Below are positions 10,356 through 21,428 of a stretch of DNA of 64,000 bases, piece by piece. Source of the DNA: Alisma plantago-aquatica (Eukaryota; Streptophyta; Magnoliopsida; Alismatales; Alismataceae). How positions within the stretch are numbered: position 1 is the first letter of the stretch; each line of letters begins with the position of its first letter. Location of the stretch: contig OY856411.1 of assembly GCA_963693085.1 (NCBI GenBank), positions 112,907,267 through 112,971,266 on the forward strand. The letters run 5' to 3'. The position numbers and the translations under genes are program-made. Below the pieces are notes generated by a model, which saw only the letters and a list, made by a program, of their open reading frames with translations, was not told the origin of the DNA and ran no database searches.

Positions 10356-11715
10356 GCAGCTCAATTGACTTATATGAACGACCACACACACAAGCAGCTC
10401 TCATTCTTCGTCATTCATTCCAGAGAAACGAGCTCCTAGAGAGAGAGGGAGAATTAGGGCTTGAGTGGAGAAAGTGGGGGAATTGCTGAATTAGGGTTTT
10501 GCGATTCCAGGAAGGGTGAAATCAAGTAAGTTCGGATTCCTTGCATAGACTTTTATGATGAATCTTCTCTCTTATGTCAAGATTCCGTCCTTGCTCTGAT
10601 TTGATCCAAGATGATGTCGAAATCCCCTCTTTTCTCACCCTTTCTTCATAATCCCTCATTTTCAAGGTTTCCGAGTTGAATGGAAGAGGAATTGGGAGAT
10701 TTGCTAGGAATTTGATAGGAATTCGAGATTTCCTGAGTTGAGCTGCAGTTGTGAGGTGTTTTCACACCTCAGGGTGAGTGGGTTCTTCCTTCAACATTTC
10801 TAATGCACGAATTTGATTATAACATCCAAATCCCTAAATGCTTAGCATGTGAATTCTAAATTTTGAAATGTCCATTTGATTTAAGTTATTGTAAATTGAT
10901 ATGATATGGATTTCTTCTCTGTTTGAATGACTCCTAAATGGTAGATTCATATCAGATACGTATGCAACACTTCCTATTGAGGATGCTTTTAGATTTATAT
11001 CAAATGATGAAATTAGGGTTTGACCTAATTGGGATATCGCTAGAGTTTCAACCTGTTTGAAAAAGACTAGTAATCCTATAAGTGGTTAGGATGTACCTCG
11101 TGAGTTATCTTAATTGAATCTTATTTTGGATACATGATATCGCAGTGATAATATGGAAAACCTAAATTTAGTTAAATTTCCATGGTTTCATGTCTAAATT
11201 GATTGCATACGATTTGTTGAATACAATCTTTATTTAGTGAATGCTTATATCTTATGAAATCATTATGAGAGCCATGTGACAAGTGAATGAGGTAAATGAA
11301 AGGGTGAATGAGGCAAATGCAACCCTAAGAGTAGGGTGTTGGCATGTTATGAATGAATATGGTAAATGAAACCCTAAGGATAGGGTGTTCAATGAATCAT
11401 GCTATGGTAATATGAAAGGTCTCGATATGAGATGTGGTGATGCTTAACTGTTGAATTGTATGTTTCTAGTGCATTTAACTTTATATGCTTGTTCTCTCTG
11501 AAATGATATCTACATACTGCAGGACTTCATATATTTCAATACATATCTCGTCAATTGCAGGTGATGAGATATGACATGCCCTAGAAAGGGATGTTATTGA
11601 GACATGGTATATGTTGAATACATGAGCTATGATATTTATCTGTTAAACAGTTAATAGACTTAGGTGCCCCAACATCGTAGAACCCCATTGCGCGGTCTGT
11701 ACCTTTGGGGTGAAA

Positions 11716-11930
11716 CGGTCAGTTCTGGGGATACGCCCAGGCATCGGAGACTCGTGTCCAACAATTACCGATTGTCTCGGTGACACGTAGTCTGAGTGGT
11801 AGGATTCCGGTCAGTTCTGGGGATACGCCCAGGCATCGGAAATCCAAGAGTACGTTCCGGTCAGTTCTGGGGATACGCCCAGGCATCGGAGAAGTCCCGG
11901 TCAGTTCTGGGGATACGCCCAGGCATCGGA
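11716..11930 (+). repeat. Four copies of a GC-rich 33-bp unit in the LARD1 5' LTR
   Basis: The unit, cggtcagttctgg followed by ggatacgcccaggcatcgga, occurs at 11716-11748, 11808-11840, 11858-11890 and 11898-11930, at distances of 92, 50 and 40 bp. The copies look identical while the spacers differ. The block is much richer in GC than the rest of the LTR. Confidence 0.95.
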
Positions 11931-12852
11931 GACTTAGAGACCCTCCACTGTGCACTACAGGTTGCGGAGGAGTCCAGAGCACTCAGAGTTAGTGCAGTGA
12001 GGCCTTGTGAGCCTGAGAGTCCTGTGCAGACCAGGACGAGAAGTCAGACTTAGCATTTCCCGGGTGTGTCGCTAAGTCTTGTACGGTGGACTCGTAGTAC
12101 ACTGCGAGTTTCATATGCAGAGTGCACTGCATATGTTTGGGGCATAATCTAAAATATGATCATATAGGTTCACAGAGTTCTTTATAAATGATAGAGTTAA
12201 GGAAGACTAGAGCATAGTCTTCTAGTAGTTATTCTTTGGATGCAATATTTACATTCTTTGTTATTTCAATTATATTGTTTTAGAACTGCTCAATGTAGTA
12301 TTTATTGCTGTTAATTCTCATATCGTTTACTCAAATTATATCTGTAATCACATTAGTGCATTAGTCTGTTTCCTTGAAGTACTCATTCACTGAGCGAGTA
12401 GGCTCACCCCTCTACTCAAACATTTTAGGGTTAATCGCGTGGACTTGAAGATGATCAGAGCGTCAGAGTAGATCTGCCACAGGAGTCAAGTATGAGATTA
12501 GTTGAGTCAGTCGGTCCTTGTCACTCTAGGTCCTCAGTAAGAGATAAGAGAGAGAGTTGTAAATACAATGTGTAATGTTGTTCCTCTTTGATATGTATGC
12601 TAATTAGCAAGTTTCATGTGCATAATGTGTGAGAGACATCGTGAATGCTTATACATGTATCTTTTCTATTAAAGTCTGATTAGTAGAAGAAATGTTCAGA
12701 TTCCTTGTTAAGATGTTATGTGGTTCAATGCGATGAAACAAGAGTTTAAAAGAAAAGAAAAAGTTAAGGGTGTTCTTTGTGTTAAATATAAATCCTATCT
12801 TACGCCCTAATCTCATGATTTGAGGAAATTGTGAGATCGGGGTGTAACAGCT

Positions 12853-12864
12853 TGGTATCAGAGC
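12853..12864 (+). other. LARD1 primer binding site (tRNA-iMet)
   Basis: tggtatcagagc, 3 bases after the 5' LTR end. Exact complement of the initiator tRNA-Met 3' end. Confidence 0.95.
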
Positions 12865-15800
12865 TTAGGGTGAGTTGTCAAGGACCATTAAGTTAGTAAG
12901 TTAGAGTCCTAAGTGTGGCAGATAGGAGATGTTGATGTTAGCTTTGGGGATTTGAGTATTTGGATATCCTGGCCCGATATCTGAGTACTTGGATCATCCA
13001 GTACAAGCTACTCTGTCTATTCTCTCACGTATACCCTGGCCAGGTATACAGTGGAAGAATGGGCTAGAGAGAAACCCTAGAAATGTTAGGGTTAGAAAAC
13101 GAGAAAAGAAACAAGAATTAAGAGCATAAATGTAAAAGGAGATAGAATTTACATTTCATAATGTTGTTTTTGTTGGAAATGTATAGAAATGCTCTTATAT
13201 GTTTGAATTGAGATATTCAATACTTTGAAATATGGGTCTTGAATATCTGTTGTACACTATGCAATTGTAGCATTTATTGATTTCATTCTTTGTAACAAGT
13301 AGACTAGAATTGACCTTTGAATGAGCTTTTGTTTCTATGGTTTTGCCCGCTGATTCGAGTGAAATTGACATCAGCAGGTCTGTTTAGGTTTTCAGTCTGT
13401 GCGCGGTTTGGCCGAGTTCGTGTTTTGGTCGGCCGAGTTCCTTGTTTAGGATTTCAAACAGCATTTTGGTCGGCCGAGTTTGGTCTTGAATCGGCCGAGT
13501 TTCTTTGTAGGTAAACAAGTAGTGTTTCGATCGGCCGAGTTCCCCAGAGGATCGGCCGAGTTTCCTGCTGATCGGCCGAAGTTGGTCGGCCGAGTTTCAG
13601 AATCTGGAAGGCGATCGGCCGAGTTCCAGAGTGATCGGCCGAGTTTCTGAGCTGTGAGTGGCAGTTCAGGAAGAATGTAATTCTTGTAGTTCTTGGCTTC
13701 AGGACTTCAGGTTTGGCCTGGTCCGGTTGGCAGGATGCGTTATTAGGATCTAATGAATCCTATCAATAGCATAATAAGAATAGAATTTGAATGATTAGAC
13801 CCACATCAGAGTAAGAATGTACATACAGTAAGATGTTGAAACAAATGGGCGAGATCAGAACAACTAAGAATTAGTCGAAACTGATATCTGAGGTTAAACT
13901 TTGGGGTCTCAAATGTGAAACCCTTAATTGGGAATAATAGAACATGATAAGAAGTTCATAATAAGTTTATTGGTTAATTTTGCATGAACTATACATATGA
14001 AATATAGAAAAGATATGTGAAATGTATGTATGTATGGTTCAAGATAACAAGAATCAATCATGAAGAATGAATCATATAATAGCGTATAATGCTTTTATGA
14101 ACTCTAAAGCAAAGGCTAAGTAGAAGAATAGAGTGAGCTTTCAATAGGTCCATAAAAGTAAAAAGGATCGTATGAACATGTAATTCATAAGACTAGAACA
14201 ACAAACTAGTTTCTAAGCAAGGAACATAGGTGTAGTTTAATGAATGAATAAGTCATATAAAGGTGGACTGTATTCAGAAGAGAAAAACTTGATTGAAAGA
14301 GAAATTATGTTTGACCCATGCATGATCCACTTGATTTAAAAATGAAGAATATGTAATGTATTCAACATGAGTAAAAACTAATAGAAGGACTATTAATTTA
14401 GAATGTTAACTTCACAATAGTATAAAGATAAAGGTGGAAATATGTGCAACATGGTATACATGACCATACATATGAATAAGCAACATGGTCATAAAAAAAA
14501 AAAAATTTAGAATTAAAGATGACGGGTTAAAAAGTAGTATATGGTAAGAGGACTATGAAACGTAAGAAAGGGTTTGAAATATGATGGAGAAATTATAAAA
14601 TAAAGAGGTTGTGAGATTCAAGCAAGTGCTAATTAATCAAATATCTCTGTTGATAACTAAGTAAATCTACATACGAGAATGTATTAAGGGAATGTTTGAA
14701 TACAAGTATTCCAAGTCTTAAAATCATCTTCTCTTTCATATATTCCTTAATGAGAGCAAGATGGGAATGAAATGATAAGAGAAAATGAATCATATATGGT
14801 GCATAACTACCTTGGTGGGGTCATCTAGTGAATGTAATAGTGACATACAGTATGATGAAGTGCGATAAGAAATAAATTCTTGTGTGATAGCAAGAATGAT
14901 GAATAATCTATTCCTATCTTAAATGATTCTATGCTAATGATGTTTATTGTATATAATCATATGAAAAGGATAGGTAGCAAAAAGTAAAGAAGTAATGAAT
15001 GAGAAGAGAGATATGGGAAAACACTAGCTTTGTGTAATATGTGAATTTGTTTTTACATGTATGATTTGTTGAAGGCATATTAAGGTATGAAAGCTGGTTC
15101 TATATATGATTTCAGTGTATTTGTGTAAGCTATATGTTAAATTAAAGGCGTATGACAGTTGTAGCCATTCATACCTGATATGCATCTTATCATTGTGTAT
15201 TTGTAATATGGTGATACGGATTGGATGATGTCAGAACACATGAAGGGATATCCTGAATAAGGTAGTCATACTTATTCACTCATATTAATAGAGAGGGATG
15301 ATAATTAGATTGTTTGGACAAGTAACCCTGAGGTGTAGCTTGTTATACCTAGCTCTAATATAACTGAGTGATGGTAATTGAGTATGATTAATGCTTGAAT
15401 GACTGATACAATCGTGGATTACCTTATTACTGTTGTTGAAACCCTAAAATGATATAATATGATGGTTACACTTTGTATTGTGTGTGGGCCCATAACCCAC
15501 AGGTCCCAGGATCGAAACATGATAGTATGGAATGAGGTGGTAATGCTTCACCTCATGCATCCATGACCCAATGGGGATGCCAAGAGTAGTATTGTGCAAT
15601 TGATTGTTGAATCTAGTCTTTTAATTCAAGATTGTTTTGCTATTTGAATAGCACTTGATTAAAGTTTAAAACAGTATGGTGAACTTGCTTTTGTCACTTA
15701 AAGGTGATACAGAACAATAGAACTCTCTGAGCAGCATAAGTTGAGATAGTTGTATCAGAGTATCAGAGTTGCGCAGTGAAAGCGTGGTGGTTTATCTTTG

Positions 15801-16016
15801 CATTCTATGTTTGACTGTGGCATAAAGAATTTGCTTGATATCATTGAGAACTATTTGAAATATGTTGTGATTTAGTAAAGAATTAAAAGATCTAATGTTG
15901 AAAACTACATTCAGGTATGAAATATAAGAATATGATGACATGGAAGGCTTTAGAAGCTTAGAATAACCCTGAATGTATCTTTCTTGTAGGTTTATGTTTC
16001 GAGGACGAAACAATCT
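12865..16016 (+). mobile_element. LARD1 internal region, non-coding
   Basis: About 3.2 kb between PBS and PPT. The longest plus-strand frame is 65 codons (13317-13514) and lies inside the tcggccgagtt array, so it is a by-product of the repeat. From about 13,800 to 15,500 the sequence is purine-rich and low in C. No gag, protease, RT, RNase H or integrase motif appears in any frame. Confidence 0.85.
13410..13648 (+). repeat. Array of about ten TCGGCCGAGTT motifs inside LARD1
   Basis: Ten copies in about 240 bp at irregular spacing, all in the same orientation. One copy lacks the leading tc and one reads tcggccgaagtt. The motif is the same as the arm of the two LTR hairpins, but here it appears mainly as direct copies. 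Local GC content is far above that of the surroundings. Confidence 0.95.
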
Positions 16017-16029
16017 AAGGGGGGGAGAG
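16017..16029 (+). other. LARD1 polypurine tract
   Basis: aagggggggagag immediately before the 3' LTR, preceded by tttcgaggacgaaac, the arrangement usual in chromovirus-type gypsy elements. Confidence 0.93.
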
Positions 16030-16030
16030 T

Positions 16031-19000
16031 TGTTACGACCCCATCTGAGCTTAACTGGTAAACTAGGGTTTACCTAGACAATCGCGAAGATTAATTAGAA
16101 TAATCATTCTTGAAATCTAATTAATGACAATAAAACAATTAGTATGTTTTAACTATGATAAGAAGTCTAAATGTTCTTTTGTCTTGAGAATTAGGGTTTG
16201 AGAAGCATAAACCCTAATCGGCCCAAAATAGGGTTTTAATGATGCATGAATACAGAATTTGATAAGTAGAATGTCTCACTAAATGATTTTTAGTATTTTA
16301 TTTGTAACTCTGATTTACTTCAAATTTGGATATGATTTAGATATATAAAATGTGAACAACATTGGGAAATATCAGAATTTTTGAAGAGAGCTCTGACCTG
16401 TTTGTCGGCCGAGTTTCAAACTCGACCGATCACATTTCCAGAATTTTACAGCAGTGTGGTAATTGAATTTTATCTTTTTATTGGTATATCCAATTGATCT
16501 CAAATTTTAACAGTATTTGATAAATACAATTTTAGACACTCTGTTAAATTGGCATAGTTTTTGGATGACTTTTGAATCCCTACAGTATGGGTGTCGGTCG
16601 AGTTTGTGCAGGACAAACTCGGCCGAATATATTCTGCAGACTGCAATATAGCAGTGCACTGTTCGATTTTTAATTATTTATTGGTAACTCCAAATGATCC
16701 CAAATTTTAACGGAAGCTTTATAGATCAATTATTAACAACGTGCTAAATTCCCATAATTGTTGGAGAATGTTTAATCTCTGAAATAAGCGAATTACAGTA
16801 ACTTTTGTATAACTGAATATTCAGCCTATATAATTAAAGTTAAGTGTTGGGTCAATATGCAATTGACCCAAGCAGCTCAATTGACTTATATGAACGACCA
16901 CACACACAAGCAGCTCTCATTCTTCGTCATTCATTCCAGAGAAACGAGCTCCTAGAGAGAGAGGGAGAATTAGGGCTTGAGTGGAGAAAGTGGGGGAATT
17001 GCTGAATTAGGGTTTTGCGATTCCAGGAAGGGTGAAATCAAGTAAGTTCGGATTCCTTGCATAGACTTTTATGGTGAATCTTCTCTCTTATGTCAAGATT
17101 CCGTCCTTGCTCTGATTTGATCCAAGATGATGTCGAAATCCCCTCTTTTCTCACCCTTTCTTCATAATCCATCATTTTCAAGGTTTCCGAGTTGAATGGA
17201 AGAGGAATTGGGAGATTTGCTAGGAATTTGATAGGAATTCGAGATTTCCTGAGTTGAGCTGCAGTTGTGAGGTGTTTTCACACCTCAGGGTGAGTGGGTT
17301 CTTCCTTCAAACATTCTAATGCACGAATTTGATTATAACATCCAAATCCCTAAATGCTTAGCATGTGAATTCTAAATTTTGAAATGTCCATTTGATTTAA
17401 GTTATTGTAAATTGATATGATATGGATTCCTTCTCTGTTTGAATGACTCCTAAATGGTAGATTCATATCAGATACGTATGCAACACTTCCTATTGAGGAT
17501 GCTTTTAGATTTATATCAAATGATGAAATTAGGGTTTGACCTAATTGGGATATCGCTAGAGTTTCAACCTGTTTGAAAAAGACTAGTAATCCTATAAGTG
17601 GTTAGGATGTACCTCGTGAGTTATCTTAATTGAATCCTATTTTGGATACATGATATCGCAGTGATAATATGGAAAACCTAAATTTAGTTAAATTTCCATG
17701 GTTTCATGTCTAAATTGATTGCATACGATTTGTTGAATACAATCTTTATTTAGTGAATGCTTATATCTTATGAAATCATTATGAGAGCCATGTGACAAGT
17801 GAATGAGGTAAATGAAAGGGTGAATGAGGCAAATGCAACCCTAAGAGTAGGGTGTTGGCATGTTATGAATGAATATGGTAAATGAAACCCTAAGGATAGG
17901 GTGTTCAATGAATCATGCTATGGTAATATGAAAGGTCTCGATATGAGATGTGGTGATGCTTAACTGTTGAATTGTATGTTTCTAGTGCATTTAACTTTAT
18001 ATGCTTGTTCTCTCTGAAATGATATCTACATACTGCAGGACTTCATATATTTCAATACATATCTCGTCAATTGCAGGTGATGAGATATGACATGCCCTAG
18101 AAAGGGATGTTATTGAGACATGGTATATGTTGAATACATGAGCTATGATATTTATCTGTTAAACAGTTAATAGACTTAGGTGCCCCAACATCGTAGAACC
18201 CCATTGCGCGGTCTGTACCTTTGGGGTGAAACGGTCAGTTCTGGGGATACGCCCAGGCATCGGAGACTCGTGTCCAACAATTACCGATTGTCTCGGTGAC
18301 ACGTAGTCTGAGTGGTAGGATTCCGGTCAGTTCTGGGGATACGCCCAGGCATCGGAAATCCAAGAGTACGTTCCGGTCAGTTCTGGGGATACGCCCAGGC
18401 ATCGGAGAAGTCCCGGTCAGTTCTGGGGATACGCCCAGGCATCGGAGACTTAGAGACCCTCCACTGTGCACTACAGGTTGCGGAGGAGTCCAGAGCACTC
18501 AGAGTTAGTGCAGTGAGGCCTTGTGAGCCTGAGAGTCCTGTGCAGACCAGGACGAGAAGTCAGACTTAGCATTTCCCGGGTGTGTCGCTAAGTCTTGTAC
18601 GGTGGACTCGTAGTACACTGCGAGTTTCATATGCAGAGTGCACTGCATATGTTTGGGGCATAATCTAAAATATGATCATATAGGTTCACAGAGTTCTTTA
18701 TAAATGATAGAGTTAAGGAAGACTAGAGCATAGTCTTCTAGTAGTTATTCTTTGGATGCAATATTTACATTCTTTGTTATTTCAATTATATTGTTTTAGA
18801 ACTGCTCAGTGTAGTATTTATTGCTGTTAATTCTCATATCGTTTACTCAAATTATATCTGTAATCACATTAGTGCATTAGTCTGTTTCCTTGAAGTACTC
18901 ATTCACTGAGCGAGTAGGCTCACCCCTCTACTCAAACATTTTAGGGTTAATCGCGTGGACTTGAAGATGATCAGAGCGTCAGAGTAGATCTGCCACAGGA

Positions 19001-19365
19001 GTCAAGTATGAGATTAGTTGAGTCAGTCGGTCCTTGTCACTCTAGGTCCTCAGTAAGAGATAAGAGAGAGAGTTGTAAATACAATGTGTAATGTTGTTCC
19101 TCTTTGATATGTATGCTAATTAGCAAGTTTCATGTGCATAATGTGTGAGAGACATCGTGAATGCTTATACATGTATCTTTTCTATTAAAGTCTGATTAGT
19201 AGAAGAAATGTTCAGATTCCTTGTTAAGATGTTATGTGGTTCAATGCGATGAAACAAGAGTTTAAAAGAAAAGAAAAAGTTAAGGGTGTTCTTTGTGTTA
19301 AATATAAATCCTATCTTACGCCCTAATCTCATGATTTGAGGAAATTGTGAGATCGGGGTGTAACA
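16031..19365 (+). repeat. LARD1 3' LTR (3,335 bp)
   Basis: Near-identical copy of 9516-12849, ending gtgtaaca. It carries the same hairpins, TATA box, stem-loop and four 33-bp units (first at 18232). Examples of differences: an extra g near 16195, aac/aat near 16510, cggaag/ctgaag near 16710. Confidence 0.97.
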
Positions 19366-20330
19366 AGCACACTCACTGCGATCCCATCTTATGTCATGCA
19401 GACTGCCAAGCTTCCACTTCAGTTATGTGACAGAATAGATAGAGCTATAAGGAAGTTTATATGGAGTGGAGGCAGAAGCAAGAGGGGGGTGCACCTTATC
19501 GCTTGGGAAAGGGTGGTGAGCAGCACATCCAATGGAGGACTCGGCATTAAAGCCATGAGGGATTAGAATAGTGCATTAATCATGAAACATACTTGGGATG
19601 TCATGAGTAATGGACAAACTGCATGGAGTACAACTATGGCAGCAAGACTAGAGAGGAATCCCAATACATCCAATGCTTACTGTTCTGGGCTAGCTCGATC
19701 TGTTGTCCTTAATAAGGAATTTATTGAATCTAACTCCTATATGTCTCCTATCAATGGCAATGCTATCAATGCCTGGAGAGATATCTGGCTGCCTAGCGGG
19801 AAATGTTTAAAGGACCATGTAAAACAAAGCATATCGACCGATATTGAGGATCTGTAGGTAAGTAGCTTAATTGACCTGGAGAATAAGTGGGACCTAAAGT
19901 TCCTAGATACCTGGATGCCCAAGGAAATCGTTATGGAGATTCAATCCATACCTACGCCTACTGAACAGGGAGGCGAGGATATACGAGTCTGGAGACCAGA
20001 CCTGAGAGGTAGGTTTTTTGTTGCTACGGCCTACATAGCATTGCGAGATAACAAGGAGATCAAAAGGGATGGCCATTGGCGGATTTTATGGGAGACCAAA
20101 GTGGCGGCCCAGATTAAGATGTTTTTCTGGTTAGTTGGAAATAATGTTATTCTTACTAATAGAAACAGACAGAGATGACACATGACTACAGATGCAACGT
20201 GTAGCAGATGCAACTTATGTGAGGAGGATACTCTGCATGCCCTAAGAGATTGCAGGAAGGTTCGCCCTATATGGATGGGTTTATTCAGTTCTAATATCCC
20301 TCCCGAACTTCTGGGAAGAGGTTGATTTGG
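19366..20330 (+). pseudogene. LINE2 RT thumb and zf-RVT domain, broken
   Basis: Resumes with LTAIPSYVMQTAKLP, then IRKFIWSGG and SNGGLGIKAMRD, the standard LINE thumb blocks. The zf-RVT part has GHWRILWETKVAAQIKMFFW and CSRCNLCEEDTLHALRDC. In-frame stops at 19564, 19855 and 20176; the frame then shifts before the RNase H region. Not functional. Confidence 0.9.
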
Positions 20331-20482
20331 GCAGGTGGTTGAGCCTGAATTTGAAATTTACAAAAGAGTATAAAGCAAAATTCATGATAACTTGTTGGTA
20401 CATCTGGGAACAAAGGAGCTAGTGGGTTTTTGAGAAGAAAGAAGATAATGTACAACACCAAGTTCTGTCGATTATCACTGAA

Positions 20483-21109
20483 ATGTGCTTGAATGACCAA
20501 GCGTGGGAGGTCAAGAACGAACAAGCTACTGGAAGCAACAAGGTGACCTGGAGGAGACCTGCTCAAGATCATCTGAAAATCAATACTGACGCTGCCTTCA
20601 AAGGGAAAAGAAGTGCTATTGTTGTTGTGGTTCGCAACCATCATGGTGAGTGGATAGGAGGTATAGGACAGTTAATTAAGGCAGATACACTGTTGGAAGC
20701 GGAGATGAAAGCTGTGGAGCTTGCCTACAAAATGTGCATTGTCTGCAATCTCAAGAATACTACCATTGAAACTGACTGCAAACAGGCTGTAGTTATGATT
20801 AAAGAAGATCACAGGAGAAATCCTAAGTATGCTAGACAAATCTGGGCTATGCAGCAGGTTACATGTAAGTCCAATCGGATACAATTTGGTATGAGAGAAG
20901 GCAATACCCTTGCGGATTCTCTAGCTAAGTATCACCTTGAGAATAAAACTGGTAACTGTGAATACCACAAGTTTCCGGATATAGAATCAGGTAATATGTT
21001 AGGCGAAGTTTGTAATGGTAGTAGTACTACCATATTTAATTCTATGCAATTTACCAAAATTTGTTGTACAAGTTTGAGTGGGCTTGCACGAGGTGGGCAA
21101 GATGAATAA
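20483..21109 (+). pseudogene. LINE2 RNase H domain
   Basis: A 208-codon open frame. The acidic residues expected of an RNase H are present: D36 in KINTDAAF, about E74 in LEAEMKAVELAY, D98 in IETDCKQA, D145 in TLADSLAK. RNase H domains of this type occur at the C-terminus of many plant L1 ORF2 proteins and degrade the RNA of the RNA-DNA hybrid. The domain is open, but the upstream ORF2 is broken and frameshifted, so it is a remnant rather than a free gene. Domestication of such domains is conceivable but nothing here supports it. Confidence 0.88.
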
Positions 21110-21262
21110 AATCACCACCTGACTTTCCCAAAAAAAAACTTGTTAAATCAGAAATTAGGTGGCTAAATTTTAAATGTGTATGCATGTCCTGTGATTTCAA
21201 AACCTAAATACCATAATTTATTTTAATTTGATAATATGAATCAAGGTCAAGCATAGTAATTA

Positions 21263-21289
21263 ACTAGTTAGTGCACGTGCTTTGCACGT
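21263..21289 (-). mobile_element. Helitron-like 3' terminus candidate
   Basis: On the minus strand a hairpin (acgtgc-aaa-gcacgt, plus 21275-21289) is followed 7 bases later by CTAG and then T. This is the hairpin-CTRR-T layout of Helitron 3' ends. The other end was not found, so this stays a candidate. Confidence 0.3.
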
Positions 21290-21388
21290 AAGGGCAGAGC
21301 CAAGGGGGCAAGTAGGGGCGATGGTCCCCAAGAAAAATGAAACAAAATCTACACATGTACATAAAGATATACACTTACAAGTTTTGAG

Positions 21389-21389
<1 letters not shown>

Positions 21390-21426
<37 letters not shown>
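21390..21426. repeat. (TA)n microsatellite
   Basis: Uninterrupted TA dinucleotides, about 18 units. Confidence 0.97.

Positions 21427-21428
<2 letters not shown>

Larger units (their letters stand above)
9516..12849 (+). repeat. LARD1 5' LTR (3,334 bp)
   Basis: Starts tgttacgacc and ends ggggtgtaaca. It contains two long hairpins (9889-9913, 10078-10110), a TATA box (10310), a stem-loop (10331-10355) and four copies of a GC-rich 33-bp unit (11716-11930). Short open frames inside it recur identically in the 3' LTR and are not genes. Confidence 0.97.
9516..19365 (+). mobile_element. LARD1: complete non-autonomous LTR retrotransposon
   Basis: A 9,850-bp element with 3.33-kb LTRs (TGTTA...TAACA), PBS, PPT and a perfect 5-bp target duplication. 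The 3.18-kb interior has no gag or pol similarity in any frame, which fits the LARD class (large retrotransposon derivatives) of plants. The PBS plus the gaggacgaaa...aagggggggagag sequence before the 3' LTR is typical of chromovirus (Tekay-like) Ty3-gypsy elements, so such an element probably supplies its proteins. By eye the two LTRs differ at about 13 bases and 2 indels (near 99.5% identity), so it is young. Confidence 0.95.
19366..21139 (+). mobile_element. LINE2, right part, with 3' A-run
   Basis: Continues the LINE2 frame from 9515 and ends in an A-run at 21131-21138. The first five bases (agcac) are the right LARD1 target duplication. No clear LINE2 target-site duplication was found. 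Confidence 0.9.

Noticed and set aside
11716..11930. CRISPR-like 33-bp repeats
   Set aside because: Only four units with unequal spacers, duplicated in both LTRs; eukaryotic transposon context.
11719..12053. Overlapping 70-87 codon frames in the LARD1 LTR, repeated at 18235-18569
   Set aside because: Created by the GC-rich 33-bp units, on both strands, inside LTRs; no start context or homology.
13317..13514. 65-codon frame in LARD1
   Set aside because: Mostly the tcggccgagtt array in translation (repeated GRV/SAEF-like residues).
13410..13648. CRISPR-like spaced repeats
   Set aside because: Units are 11-12 bp at irregular spacing in a plant retroelement; not a CRISPR array.
20483..21109. 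RNase H frame as a domesticated host gene
   Set aside because: It lies in frame order at the end of LINE2, just before the A-run, with broken upstream ORF2; no promoter or intron structure of its own.
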